IMG/VR virus record: IMGVR_UViG_3300020156_000445
Span: 1-53,512 of that record
Strand: one strand, 5' to 3'
Length of the DNA: 53,512 nt
DNA from: a virus
Under the pieces are notes generated by a model that was not told the DNA's origin, made no database searches, and worked only from the letters and a program-made list of their open reading frames with translations. The position numbers and the translations under genes were made by a program. Of this stretch, positions 31,979 to 40,419 are shown one piece after another. Within the stretch, counting starts at the first letter, position 1. Every line of letters begins with the position of its first letter.

Positions 31979-33078
31979 TGCCGTTCGTCCGTCCCACCCT
32001 CACCGAGATCCGCCGGCAGGTCCAGCAGGACATCGCCGCCGCCGTGGAGGGCGGCGCCAACCTGCTGCGCCGCGCCGTGCTGCACGTCCTGGGCGACGCG
32101 CAGGCGGGTCTGGCGCACCTGCACTACGGCTACCTGGACTGGATCGCCCGGCAGGCCGTGCCGTTCACCTGCACCGACGAGGCGCTGGAGGGGTGGGCCG
32201 CGCTCAAGGGGGTCACGCGCAAGCCGGCCACGGCGGCTGCGGGCACGGTGACGTTCTCGGGCACGCCGGGGGCGCTCATCCCCGCGGGCACCGCCGTGGC
32301 GCGCGCCGCCGATGGGGCCGCCTACACCACCGGGCAGGCCGTGGTCGTCGGCGCCGACGGGTCGGCGGCCGTCGCCGTCACCGCCGACGCCGCTGGCGCG
32401 GCCGGCAACACCGATGCGGGCATGGCCATGACGCTGAGCCAGGCCGTTCCGGGCGTGCAGTCGACCGGCACCGCCGGGACGCTGATCGGCGGGGCGGACG
32501 TCGAGACCGACGAGGATCTGCGCACGCGCATGCTGGAGGTCTACCGGCTTCCCGCGCAGGGCGGCGCCGCCGACGATTATGTGAACTGGGCCTTGTCGGT
32601 GCCGGGCGTCACGCGCGCGTGGTGCGCCCGCAACGGCGTGGGGCTCGGTACTGTGGTCGTCTACGTGATGATGGATGACGCCCAGGCCGCGCACGGCGGC
32701 TTCCCGCAGGGCACCGACGGTACCGCATCGGCGGAAACGCGGGCCGGCCGCGCCACCGGCGACCAGCTCACGGTGGCGGATGCGCTGTGGCCGCTGCAGC
32801 CGGTGACGGCGATCGTCTACGTGGTCGCGCCGGTTCCGGCGCCCGTCGCCTTCACCATCCGCGGGGTGCCGGTCGGGCTGCGGGAGGCGGTGCGGGCGGC
32901 CCTGGTGGAGCGCTTCCGCGAGGACGCCGCGCCCGGGGGTGCCGTGGCCATCGACCGGCTGTGGGACGCGGTGTCGGGCGTCCTGGGCGGCGCGCCCTTC
33001 GACATCGAGAGCCCGACGGACGAGGTGACCACCACCGTCGGGCGCATGCTGACGCTCGGCACGATCACCTGGGAGTGA
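31978..33078 (+). CDS. Baseplate J protein (Mu gp47)
   Basis: This 366-residue protein has the family beginning RPTLTEIRRQVQQDIAAAVE, LHYGYLDWIARQAVPFTCTDEALEGWAALKGV, then Ala/Gly/Thr-rich beta repeats with GTVTFSGTPGALIPAGT, and the GGADVETDEDLRTRMLEVYR motif. It forms the baseplate wedge arms that link hub and fibres. The length is normal for Baseplate_J (pfam04865). Confidence 0.94.
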   Translation: MPFVRPTLTEIRRQVQQDIAAAVEGGANLLRRAVLHVLGDAQAGLAHLHYGYLDWIARQAVPFTCTDEALEGWAALKGVTRKPATAAAGTVTFSGTPGALIPAGTAVARAADGAAYTTGQAVVVGADGSAAVAVTADAAGAAGNTDAGMAMTLSQAVPGVQSTGTAGTLIGGADVETDEDLRTRMLEVYRLPAQGGAADDYVNWALSVPGVTRAWCARNGVGLGTVVVYVMMDDAQAAHGGFPQGTDGTASAETRAGRATGDQLTVADALWPLQPVTAIVYVVAPVPAPVAFTIRGVPVGLREAVRAALVERFREDAAPGGAVAIDRLWDAVSGVLGGAPFDIESPTDEVTTTVGRMLTLGTITWE

Positions 33079-33085
33079 GGCCGCC

Positions 33086-33781
33086 ATGCCGATGCCACGC
33101 TACTCCCGCGCCGACTTCCGCTCGGCTCTGCAAGCCCTGCTGCCGCGCGGCCGCGTCTGGCCCCGTGAGGACGGCAGCGCGCAGGCCCGCGTGCTGGACG
33201 GCCTCGCCGGCGTCTACGAGCGCCAAAGCGCGGACGCCGCAGCGCTGCTGGCCGACGCCTTTCCGCCGACGGCGCAGGACCTGCTGCCGGAGTGGGAGGC
33301 CACGCTGGGACTGGACGGCGGAGCGACGATGCCGGAGCGGCGCTTCGCCGTGATCGCCCGCCTGACGGCGCGCGGCGGGCAGTCGCACCCGTACTTCATC
33401 GGGCTGGCGGAGGCGCTGGGCTTCCCCGGCGCCACGATCACTGACTTCGGCCGCTTCACGGTGGGGGGCGCGTGCACCGCCGCCGTCCGCACGGGATCCT
33501 GGCACCACGTCTGGCTGCTCCACGTGCCGGACGACGGCGGCCTGCGCCGCTTCACGGCGGGGAGCGCGTGCACCCATGCCGTGCGGGCCTGGGGACGGCC
33601 GCTGCTGGAACGCGCCGTGCGCCGCGTGCAGCCGGCGCATACGCTGGTGCGCTTCGGTTACGGCGCCCCGGACCCGGTGGAGGCGCCACGGGTGCCTCGG
33701 CTCGCCGCCACGGTTCTCGCCACCCGCTCGGGTGCGCTTCTGGCCGCCAAGGGCGGCGCTTTGCTGACAGTCAAGGAGTAG
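33086..33781 (+). CDS. Baseplate-fibre linker, Mu gp48 / YmfQ-like (DUF2313)
   Basis: This 231-residue protein has the DUF2313 pattern: LQALLPRGRVWPREDGSAQA, LLEWEATLGL-like (LLPEWEATLGLDGG) and RRFAVIARLTARGGQSHPYF. Two internally similar segments, GRFTVGGACTAAVRT and RRFTAGSACTHAVRA, show a small duplication. The last 40 residues are variable. It connects the baseplate to the tail fibre network. Confidence 0.9.
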   Translation: MPMPRYSRADFRSALQALLPRGRVWPREDGSAQARVLDGLAGVYERQSADAAALLADAFPPTAQDLLPEWEATLGLDGGATMPERRFAVIARLTARGGQSHPYFIGLAEALGFPGATITDFGRFTVGGACTAAVRTGSWHHVWLLHVPDDGGLRRFTAGSACTHAVRAWGRPLLERAVRRVQPAHTLVRFGYGAPDPVEAPRVPRLAATVLATRSGALLAAKGGALLTVKE

Positions 33782-33786
33782 TGGGC

Positions 33787-35673
33787 ATGGAAAAGGTAGT
33801 CGGGATTTCCGGGCTGGACGAGGCGCTGCCGCTCAGCGGCTTGGAGGTTATCGCCGCCGACCAGGACGAGGCGACGGTGCGCATCCCTCTGGGCGTGCTG
33901 AAGACGTGGATCGCGGCGGGGGTGCTGACCACGGACGGCGACGGTTCGGCGGTCACGGCCAGGGCGACCGGTGGGACGACCACTCGTCTGCTGAGGGACC
34001 GCTTCAGGGACATGCTGAGCGTGCGCGACTTCGGCGCGAAGGGCGACGGGGTGACCGACGACACGGCGGCGTTCCACGCGGCGCGGGACGTGGCCGGCGC
34101 GGCCGGTACGGTGGTGGTGCCGCCGGGCACCTACGCCCTGGGGCCGGTGACGCTGTCGGTGCCGGGGCAGCGGTGGGTGCTGGCGCGCGGCGCCACGCTG
34201 CGCTTGAAGGCGGGGGCCAACGCCGACCTGATTACCGTCACCGCGGATGGCGTCACTATCTGCGGCGATGGCGTTGTCGACGGCAACGCGGCCGGGCAGA
34301 GCGCCGAATGCAGCTGCATCCGCGCGACGTCGGTGGACCGGCTCACCGTGTCCGGCGTCACGGTGCGGGACGCGTCGAACGTGGGCATCCTCATGCACGA
34401 CTGCCCCAACGCGACCCTCCACGGCGTCACGGTCGAGAACACCACCAAAGCGGCCATTGTCGCCTTCTGCGTCAACGTGGACGTGCCCGGCGTCACCATC
34501 GACAAGGTGCACATCGACCGTTCGGGGATCGTCGCCCACAACGGCATCCAACTGGCGACGACCAGCACGACGGGAAAGAAGTTCGTGGGCGGCGCCGTGC
34601 GCAACTGCACGGTCATCCTGCACGAGGAAGGAAGCGGGCTGGGTATCGAGTTCTGGAACGGCGGGCAGGGCATGGTGGCCGTGGGCAACGTCGTGCGCGG
34701 CGGCGCCCACGCGATCAGTTTTGACCGACAGCAACACGGCACCGCGTCCGGCAACACCGTCAGCGGGTACTCCGCCTTCGGCATTGAATTGGCCGCGTGC
34801 GACAACACCACGGTGACCGGAAACACCGCCATCGCGCGTGGGACCGGCAACGTGGGCACCGGCGTGGGGGTCGCGGGGCCGGGCAAGAACAACACGATTT
34901 CCGGGAACACGGCCAAGAACAACCACATCGGCCTGTTCATCATCGACATGATCGGGACGGCCGTGGAAGGGAACGCCGTGGAAGCCAACGGCGCGGGGGC
35001 GACCGGGCTTCGCATCCAAGCTTCGGACCATACTGTGGCGCGCGGCAACGTACTGGACGGCGGTGGCGTGGGCGCCGTCGGAACGGCGTTCATCGACAGT
35101 TCCCACGTGGTTTTCGACGGCAACGTGACCCGCGGGTGGGCGTCGCACTGGTTGCAAATCACCGCCTACAGCCGGAATGTCGATTTCCTTTACATCGGCC
35201 GGAACCCCGTGGCCACAAGTCAAGGCATCGACTACCAGCAGCAGAACGGTTTTTCCATCGGCGAGCACTTCCAGTACGACGCGACCCAGAACTACCCGGC
35301 CCACTACTGGGGAGGCGCCACAGTGTTGGCCAGCGCGTCTTCCCCGGCAAACAACGTGTTGCTTGGCTGGAGTTCCGAGACGCCGAACGGGCGAGTGCAG
35401 GCCGGTGCTGGGTCCATCGTACTGCACAGACATCCGCACGCCGCGCTGAACCACCCGTCCGGGCTCTGGCACAAGACGCAATCGGGGGACGCCGAGGGCT
35501 GGCTTCCGGTGGCGCTGGTGCGCCGCGGCCCCACCGCCAACCGGCCGCTCCGTGCTGACGGATCCGCGCTGACCGCCGACCACACCGGCATGTCCTACTT
35601 CGACACCACGCTCGGAAAGCCGCTCTGGTGGTCCGGCACCGGATGGGTCGATGCCGCGGGCGCGGCGGCGTGA
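33787..35673 (+). CDS. Beta-helix tailspike / pectate lyase-like protein
   Basis: This 628-residue protein has an N-terminal anchor (1-60). The segment LSVRDFGAKGDGVTDDTAAF (about 76-95) is the classic start of a right-handed parallel beta-helix in phage tailspikes. Repeated short coils with TVSGVTVRDASNVGILM and NTVSGYSAFGIELAACDNTT motifs follow, out to about residue 480. The C-terminal part (from about 490) is rich in Trp, His and Asn and may be the receptor-binding head. It probably binds or cleaves surface polysaccharide. No definite catalytic set is visible, as is usual by eye. Confidence 0.85.
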   Translation: MEKVVGISGLDEALPLSGLEVIAADQDEATVRIPLGVLKTWIAAGVLTTDGDGSAVTARATGGTTTRLLRDRFRDMLSVRDFGAKGDGVTDDTAAFHAARDVAGAAGTVVVPPGTYALGPVTLSVPGQRWVLARGATLRLKAGANADLITVTADGVTICGDGVVDGNAAGQSAECSCIRATSVDRLTVSGVTVRDASNVGILMHDCPNATLHGVTVENTTKAAIVAFCVNVDVPGVTIDKVHIDRSGIVAHNGIQLATTSTTGKKFVGGAVRNCTVILHEEGSGLGIEFWNGGQGMVAVGNVVRGGAHAISFDRQQHGTASGNTVSGYSAFGIELAACDNTTVTGNTAIARGTGNVGTGVGVAGPGKNNTISGNTAKNNHIGLFIIDMIGTAVEGNAVEANGAGATGLRIQASDHTVARGNVLDGGGVGAVGTAFIDSSHVVFDGNVTRGWASHWLQITAYSRNVDFLYIGRNPVATSQGIDYQQQNGFSIGEHFQYDATQNYPAHYWGGATVLASASSPANNVLLGWSSETPNGRVQAGAGSIVLHRHPHAALNHPSGLWHKTQSGDAEGWLPVALVRRGPTANRPLRADGSALTADHTGMSYFDTTLGKPLWWSGTGWVDAAGAAA

Positions 35674-35730
35674 CGCCCCGTTGCCCCATCACAGAACACG
35701 CGTAAAGCATCCAACGATTAGAGGCGGATC

Positions 35731-37716
35731 ATGCAGCGTATCGATACGCCGACGCGCGTCGTCGGCCTGCACGGCGACGGTAAGGACGGCTTCACCGGGG
35801 GCGACCCCAACGCCGGGGTGCCGGCCACCGAGCTGTCGGCCGGCTGGTTCAATTCGATCCAAGAGACGGTGGCCCATCCCATCGAGGCGGCGGGAATGGC
35901 CTTGCAGCCGGGCGACCCCGGCCAGCTCACCCAGGCCATCCGGGCGCTGTCCTCGACCGCCCTGGTGCGGCAGCCCGCGAACGTCACCCCGGCGGCCGGA
36001 GCGACGGGGCAGGGCGAGACGCCGACGCTGACGGCCTCCGCCTACTACAGCCTGTACGGCGTGCCACAGGGCGCCGCTCGCTTCGAGCTGTCGCAAAGCG
36101 AAGCGTTCGACGTCATCCTGCACGCCCATACGGTGGCCGGGGCGGCGACCGCCTATACGGTCCCCTCCGGCGTCCTGGCGACCAACAGCGTTTATTTCTG
36201 GCGCGTGGCCTATCAGGATGCGGAGGGGCACTGGTCACTGCGCTCGGCCCCCACCGGCTTCACTACGGGATCGGTGTTCAGTTACGTCGCCCGCCCCTCC
36301 ATCACAGCGCCGGCCAACAACGCCAGCGGCGTCAGCACCACACCCACCATCACCTTCAGCGCTTTCGGCGTCGTTGGCGGCACCGACACGCACGAGGCGA
36401 CGCAGGTGCAGATCGCCACCGACGAGGCGTTCGCCTCCATCCTGCACGACAGCGGCGTGGCCGGTCAGCCCGCTGCCGCCTACACCGTGCCAGCGGGCGC
36501 CGCACTGCCGACGCTGTACATCCTGTTCGTCCGGGTGCGCCACAAGGCCGTGGGGCTGGGCTGGTCGCAGTGGTCGCCCGTGGTGCGCTTCCAGGTCCAG
36601 GCGCGGCCGGCGGCCCCCGTGATGATCGCCCCGGCGGCCGGGGCGGTGGGCGTCAGCCCGACGCCCACCCTGCAAAGCAGCGGCTTCACCGTGCCGGGCG
36701 GATCCGACGCGCACATTGCGTCGCAGTGGCAGATCGCCACCGACGCGGGCTTTACCACCATCGTCCACGACAGCGGCCAGGTGTCGGCGCTGACCGCCTA
36801 CAGCGTTCCGGCCGGAGCCGGCTTGGCGGCGCTGACCACCTACCGGGCGCGGGCGCGGCACTTCGGCGCCGCCACCGGCTGGGGCGACTGGTCTGCCGGC
36901 GTGGCGTGGACGACGGCATCTCCCAGCGGTGAGCAGGTCTACACCACGCCGGGTTCCCATACCTTCACCGTGCCGGGCGGCGTCACGTCGGTGTGCGTGG
37001 TGTGCGTGGGCGGCGGCGAGGGTGGCCAGGGCCACGGGGGCGCCGGTGGCGGGCTTGCGTGGAAGAACGACATCCCCGTCGTCGCCCTGAGCCAGATCAC
37101 CGTCACCGTGGGGGCGGGCGGGCTGAGCGGCAGCGCTCACACGAACGGCGGCACCAGCAGCTTTGGCGCCTACGTGTCCGCCACCGGCGGCCATGATGGC
37201 GTCGGCGGCGTGGCGGTTGGAGGGGACGGTGGTGGCGCTGGCGGAGCCGGCGGTGCCTATCAGCAAAGTGAGGCCAGCGCTTCCCAAGTCGGTGGGGGTG
37301 GCGGTGGTGCCGGCGGTTACACCGGCAACGGCGGGGCTGGCGGCGCCGGCAGCAATGTGGGCCTTGCTGGCCAAGCCGGCCAGGGCGGTGGCGGCGGCGG
37401 TGGTGCCGGTGGCACCGGCGGCGCCGGTTACGGCGCGCAGAACGGCGGCGGCGGCGGCGGCGTGGGCCTGTACGGCCAAGGCGTGTCCGGTGCCGGTGGC
37501 GCGGCCAGCTCGGCCATGGGCGGCAAAGGCGGCTCGGGCGGCGCGGACGGCAAACGCGGGGTGGACCAGTTTGGGACCAGCCCGAACGGCGGCAACTACG
37601 GCGGTGGTGCGGCCGGCGGGGGCGACGGGGCTTCCGGCGGCGGCGGTGCGGCCGGCGGGGGCGCCGTCCGCATCATCTGGGGTAGCGGACGATCCTTCCC
37701 GCTCAACGCCGCTTAA
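35731..37716 (+). CDS. Tail fibre with Fn3-like repeats and glycine-rich tip
   Basis: This is a 661-residue protein. Residues 1-75 form a short tail-attachment region (GLHGDGKDGFTGG...GWFNSIQE). Three repeats of about 100 residues follow, each with a PTLT/PTITF start and a Q(V/W)QIATDEAF/AGF segment then HDSG; these are fibronectin-III-like and clearly tandem. A small domain at about 395-470 (TPGSHTFTVPGGVTSVCVVC) leads to a glycine-rich tip with many GGGGGGAGG runs (about 420-650). Gly-rich tips of this kind in gp38-type adhesins form polyglycine-II layers and present variable loops. It probably decides host range. Confidence 0.82.
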   Translation: MQRIDTPTRVVGLHGDGKDGFTGGDPNAGVPATELSAGWFNSIQETVAHPIEAAGMALQPGDPGQLTQAIRALSSTALVRQPANVTPAAGATGQGETPTLTASAYYSLYGVPQGAARFELSQSEAFDVILHAHTVAGAATAYTVPSGVLATNSVYFWRVAYQDAEGHWSLRSAPTGFTTGSVFSYVARPSITAPANNASGVSTTPTITFSAFGVVGGTDTHEATQVQIATDEAFASILHDSGVAGQPAAAYTVPAGAALPTLYILFVRVRHKAVGLGWSQWSPVVRFQVQARPAAPVMIAPAAGAVGVSPTPTLQSSGFTVPGGSDAHIASQWQIATDAGFTTIVHDSGQVSALTAYSVPAGAGLAALTTYRARARHFGAATGWGDWSAGVAWTTASPSGEQVYTTPGSHTFTVPGGVTSVCVVCVGGGEGGQGHGGAGGGLAWKNDIPVVALSQITVTVGAGGLSGSAHTNGGTSSFGAYVSATGGHDGVGGVAVGGDGGGAGGAGGAYQQSEASASQVGGGGGGAGGYTGNGGAGGAGSNVGLAGQAGQGGGGGGGAGGTGGAGYGAQNGGGGGGVGLYGQGVSGAGGAASSAMGGKGGSGGADGKRGVDQFGTSPNGGNYGGGAAGGGDGASGGGGAAGGGAVRIIWGSGRSFPLNAA

Positions 37717-37728
37717 GGAGACGCTTCC

Positions 37729-38346
37729 ATGTGGGCACGTATTGACGACGAAAACCGCTGCGCCGAGATCGTGACGGATGATCCGGAGGGACGGTTCCAC
37801 CCCTCCATCACATGGGTGCCGGTGCCGGCCGCCCTGGGAGGCTGGGCCGACAGCAGCTATGTCCGCGGCGCGGAGGGCACCGCGGTGCCGCCCTCCCTGG
37901 ACGCCATCAAGGCTCAAGCGAAGGCGCGCTTGGCGGCGCGGCGCTGGACGGCCGAAACGGCCGGGGCGCTCCTGCCGGACGGCACGCGCGTGCCAACCAG
38001 GGACCGCGACAAGACGCTGCTGGCGGGTGCCCGCGACAAGGCGCTGGAAGAGGTGGAGGAGGCCATCGCGGCGGCCCTGGCGGCGGGTGACAGCGCCGAG
38101 GACGGGCGGGCGGCCGGGCTGGCCAGGATGCACACGCTGGACGTGGGTGGGCGCCCGCTGACGGCGACCAACGAAATGTTCATCGCCATGGCCCGCGCCA
38201 TCGGTGCCCACGTCCAGGCCACCTTCGACAGGTGGGGCGTGGTCTGGCACGCCATCGACGCGGCCGAGACGTGGCAGGAGGTGGTGTCCGTCTACGCCGC
38301 AGAGATCGACCGCGGCTGGCCGGGCGATCCGCCCACGTCGGCCTGA
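37729..38346 (+). CDS. Tail fibre assembly / DUF4376-type protein
   Basis: This 205-residue protein has an N-terminal beta domain (WARIDDENRCAEIVTDDPEG, ITWVPVPAALGGW) and then a DUF4376-type helical region: AIKAQAKARLAARRWTAETAG with a following DGTRVPTRDRDKTLLAGARD. Such proteins accompany tail fibre genes as assembly or folding factors. It starts 12 nt after the fibre stop with AAGGAGA upstream and is the last tail gene before a terminator. Confidence 0.8.
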   Translation: MWARIDDENRCAEIVTDDPEGRFHPSITWVPVPAALGGWADSSYVRGAEGTAVPPSLDAIKAQAKARLAARRWTAETAGALLPDGTRVPTRDRDKTLLAGARDKALEEVEEAIAAALAAGDSAEDGRAAGLARMHTLDVGGRPLTATNEMFIAMARAIGAHVQATFDRWGVVWHAIDAAETWQEVVSVYAAEIDRGWPGDPPTSA

Positions 38347-38373
38347 CCCGCAGCCCATTGCCCCCAGCACCCC

Positions 38374-38394
38374 GGCCGCCGCGAGCGGCCTTTT
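38374..38394 (+). terminator. Intrinsic terminator after the tail operon
   Basis: GGCCGC (38374-38379) pairs with GCGGCC (38385-38390) around CGCGA, followed by TTTT. It lies 28 bp after the tail assembly stop and just before the lysis genes, so it may partly separate the two. Confidence 0.65.
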
Positions 38395-38417
38395 CCATGC
38401 CCAACAGGAGGCCGTCC

Positions 38418-38888
38418 TTGGCTGATCTCACCCCCCACGCCGCCGACGGCGGCCTCTTATCGAGCGCCGTCACCCAGGTCGGTACCGCACTGGTCGGCGC
38501 AGGCGTGCTCTGGCGCCTGTTCGTTTCCTTCGGCCGGCAGGACCGGGCCGCCAAGATGGAAGCGGAGTTGCGCGAGGAGCTTCGCCAACGACTCGACCAG
38601 ACGCAGAGGGATCTCGACCGCATCGCGCATGAGCGCAACGAGGCGGTGCAGGTCAGGTTGCAGCTCGAAACGAAGCTCTCCATGACGGAGGAGCGCTTGG
38701 CCGCCACGAGGCAGGAGCGGGACGATGCCCGCACGGCGCTTGCGCGAATGCAGGGTGATGTGGAGCGGCTGGTGGCCGAGAACCACCGCCTCCATGAAGA
38801 CGCGGCAATCGCCGAAGCTCGCGGGGAGCCGGGGATTCGGCCGGCGCCGCGGCAAGTTCCGGGAGAGCGGCCATGGACCAGCCGGTGA
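38418..38888 (+). CDS. Membrane-anchored coiled-coil protein, spanin- or holin-accessory-like
   Basis: This protein of about 156 residues has one N-terminal membrane segment (SSAVTQVGTALVGAGVLWRL, about 14-34) and a long charged coiled coil (about 38-130), then a short Pro/Arg tail. The plan resembles inner-membrane spanins (Rz-like) or LysB-type accessory proteins. A perfect AGGAGG at 38406-38411 with 6-nt spacing makes TTG 38418 the likely start. An in-frame ATG at 38397 touches the terminator and has no ribosome site. The stop overlaps the next small gene by 16 nt in another frame, the arrangement seen in nested Rz/Rz1 pairs. Confidence 0.6.
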   Translation: MADLTPHAADGGLLSSAVTQVGTALVGAGVLWRLFVSFGRQDRAAKMEAELREELRQRLDQTQRDLDRIAHERNEAVQVRLQLETKLSMTEERLAATRQERDDARTALARMQGDVERLVAENHRLHEDAAIAEARGEPGIRPAPRQVPGERPWTSR

Positions 38889-39043
38889 ATGCCCCAGGCC
38901 CTGACGAGGCCCGCGTCGCCCAGGCGCTGGCCGACTGCGGCGGCAACAAGGATGCCGCCCTCCTGCTGCTGGCGTTCCTGCTGCGCAACGCCCAGCAGGG
39001 CATGAGCGCCGGTATGCTGCGGCTGCCGTCGGCGCAACGCTGA
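38873..39043 (+). CDS. Small protein overlapping the spanin-like gene
   Basis: This 56-residue protein starts at ATG 38873 inside the end of the coiled-coil gene; GGGAGAG lies 5 nt before it. It is Ala/Leu-rich, with a helical core DAALLLLAFLLRNAQQ that is amphipathic rather than clearly transmembrane. There is no lipobox, so it is not a typical Rz1 outer spanin. It belongs to the lysis cassette by position; its function is unknown. Confidence 0.5.
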   Translation: MDQPVNAPGPDEARVAQALADCGGNKDAALLLLAFLLRNAQQGMSAGMLRLPSAQR

Positions 39044-39207
39044 GCCAGCTTGCCGCATGCCGACCAAGGAAGCGGCGGGCCGGTGATGAGCCGCCCGCCG
39101 CGCCGATGGGGCAAAGTGCAGAAATTCGCACCAGAAATGCTGCCCGCGCCTTAAGTCCGCCGCCACATCGCAGACGGATAGCAATCACACCATTCGGAGA
39201 CATCGAC

Positions 39208-39915
39208 ATGACGACCGCCTCCACCGGCGGCGCGCTGCGGCGCGTCTGTCAGCCTGCCGTTGCCCTCGTGAAGCACTTCGAGGGCCTGTACCGGGACGCC
39301 TATCGCTGCCCGGCCGGCGTGCCGACCATCGGCTACGGCCACACCGCGGGCGTGCGCATGGGCGACGTCATCCGCACGTCCGACGCCGAGCTGCTGCTGG
39401 AGCAGGATCTCACCCTCGCCGCCGCCCAGGTCGACAAGCTGGTGCGCGTGCCCGTGACCGACGAACAGCGCGGCGCACTGGCGTCCTTCACCTTCAACCT
39501 GGGCGCCGGCAGCTTGGCCGCCTCGACCCTGCTGAAGAAGCTGAACGCGGGCGACGTCGAGGGCGCGGCCGCCGAGTTCGGGAAGTGGGTCTATGCCAGC
39601 GTCGGCGGCTTGAAGAAGCAACTGCCGGGGCTGGTGGCGCGCCGTGCCGCCGAGGCCGCGCTGTTCCGCTCCGGTGCGGTCGCCGCCCAGGATCTGCCCG
39701 CCGGCCAGCACCACCCGCAGCCGCAGATGGGCGCCGCTCCCGACGGCGATGACGATGACCTCGTGCGCCGGGTGCAGCGCGTGGTCGGGGTGAAGGTCGA
39801 TGGCGTGTACGGGCCGGGGACGACGGCCGCGGTGCGTCGCTGGCAGGCTGCGCATGGGCTGGTGGCGGATGGTGTGGTCGGGCCGAAGACGGCGGCGAAG
39901 ATGGGGGTGGCGTGA
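39208..39915 (+). CDS. Endolysin: GH24 lysozyme with C-terminal peptidoglycan-binding domain
   Basis: This is a 235-residue enzyme. The GH24 lysozyme domain (about 10-155) shows the E-8aa-D/C-5aa-T triad as Glu25, Cys34 and Thr40, within HFEGLYRDAYRCPAGVPTIG and then YGHT. A Pro/His/Gln linker follows, then a PG_binding_1 domain (about 180-235) with VGVKVDGVYGPGTTAAVRRW and GVVGPKTAAKMG. It cuts host peptidoglycan at lysis. There is no signal or SAR sequence at the N-terminus, so it needs a holin, which I cannot assign with certainty. The start at 39208 follows CGGAGA. Confidence 0.93.
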   Translation: MTTASTGGALRRVCQPAVALVKHFEGLYRDAYRCPAGVPTIGYGHTAGVRMGDVIRTSDAELLLEQDLTLAAAQVDKLVRVPVTDEQRGALASFTFNLGAGSLAASTLLKKLNAGDVEGAAAEFGKWVYASVGGLKKQLPGLVARRAAEAALFRSGAVAAQDLPAGQHHPQPQMGAAPDGDDDDLVRRVQRVVGVKVDGVYGPGTTAAVRRWQAAHGLVADGVVGPKTAAKMGVA

Positions 39916-40226
39916 TGGACACCTCCGGCACGAGCGCCGAGCTCGACCGTGAGTTCCCGGTCCTGCTGTCCGACAGCGAGCGCCAGCGCCATCCCGATTG
40001 GCCGCGCGCCGTGCCGTGGTCGCTGCTCCAGCCGCACGAGCGGCAGGCCGACAGGAACCACGGACAAACGCTCAAGCGACTGGCGGAGCGCGGCGGTCTC
40101 TCCCCGGCAGAGATGGTGGCCGTGCTGGAGGACCGGCGCTGGCAGAGGATGGACCCGGAGGCGGCGGTAGCGCGGCTGAACGAGCTGGTGCGGCAGCACG
40201 CGGGCTGGGAGATGCGGAAAAAGTGA
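39915..40226 (+). CDS. Hypothetical protein after the endolysin
   Basis: This 103-residue protein is coupled to the endolysin by a TGATG overlap. It is soluble and charged, with WPRAVPWSLLQPHERQADRN and LSPAEMVAVLEDRRWQRMDP, and no membrane segment. It is the last rightward gene of the late block before the DnaA/LexA control region. Small proteins of this kind follow endolysins in several alphaproteobacterial phages, but the function is unknown. Confidence 0.6.
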   Translation: MDTSGTSAELDREFPVLLSDSERQRHPDWPRAVPWSLLQPHERQADRNHGQTLKRLAERGGLSPAEMVAVLEDRRWQRMDPEAAVARLNELVRQHAGWEMRKK

Positions 40227-40276
40227 CCATGACATGCCAAGCTAGCGCTGCGACTCGGTAGGCCTGTTTATAAGTC

Positions 40277-40398
40277 TGTGGATAACCACGGTATATATCT
40301 GTGGAAAATTTGCCACCCTACTTTTCGGGCGTGGCTAAATATTATGCAGGTTGCTCTCTGAGTTCGGAGTTATCCACTAAAGAGTGGAGTTATTCACA
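40277..40398. promoter_or_regulatory. Cluster of four DnaA-box-like sites
   Basis: TGTGGATAA at 40277-40285 is a perfect DnaA box. TGTGGAAAA (40300-40308), TTATCCACT (40370-40378) and TTATTCACA (40390-40398) each differ by one base. The first two point one way and the last two the other. All lie in an AT-rich 200-bp gap. This looks like a DnaA-binding element, either a second origin-type region or control of the adjacent promoter by host DnaA. Confidence 0.6.
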
Positions 40399-40419
40399 GA
40401 ATTTCCAAAATGGTGTCGT

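Noticed and set aside
24192-33781. Transposable Mu-like phage
   Set aside because: The tail is Mu-like, but there is no transposase, no Mu B-type ATPase and no Mu-type ends; the element has a tyrosine integrase and tRNA att repeats.
33787-37716. Possible diversity-generating retroelement target in the fibre genes
   Set aside because: No reverse transcriptase gene and no template repeat of the fibre 3' end were seen anywhere in the window.
36235-38370. Leftward 711-codon frame opposite the Gly-rich fibre
   Set aside because: It is the reverse complement of Gly codons giving Ala/Pro/Arg runs; no start signal.
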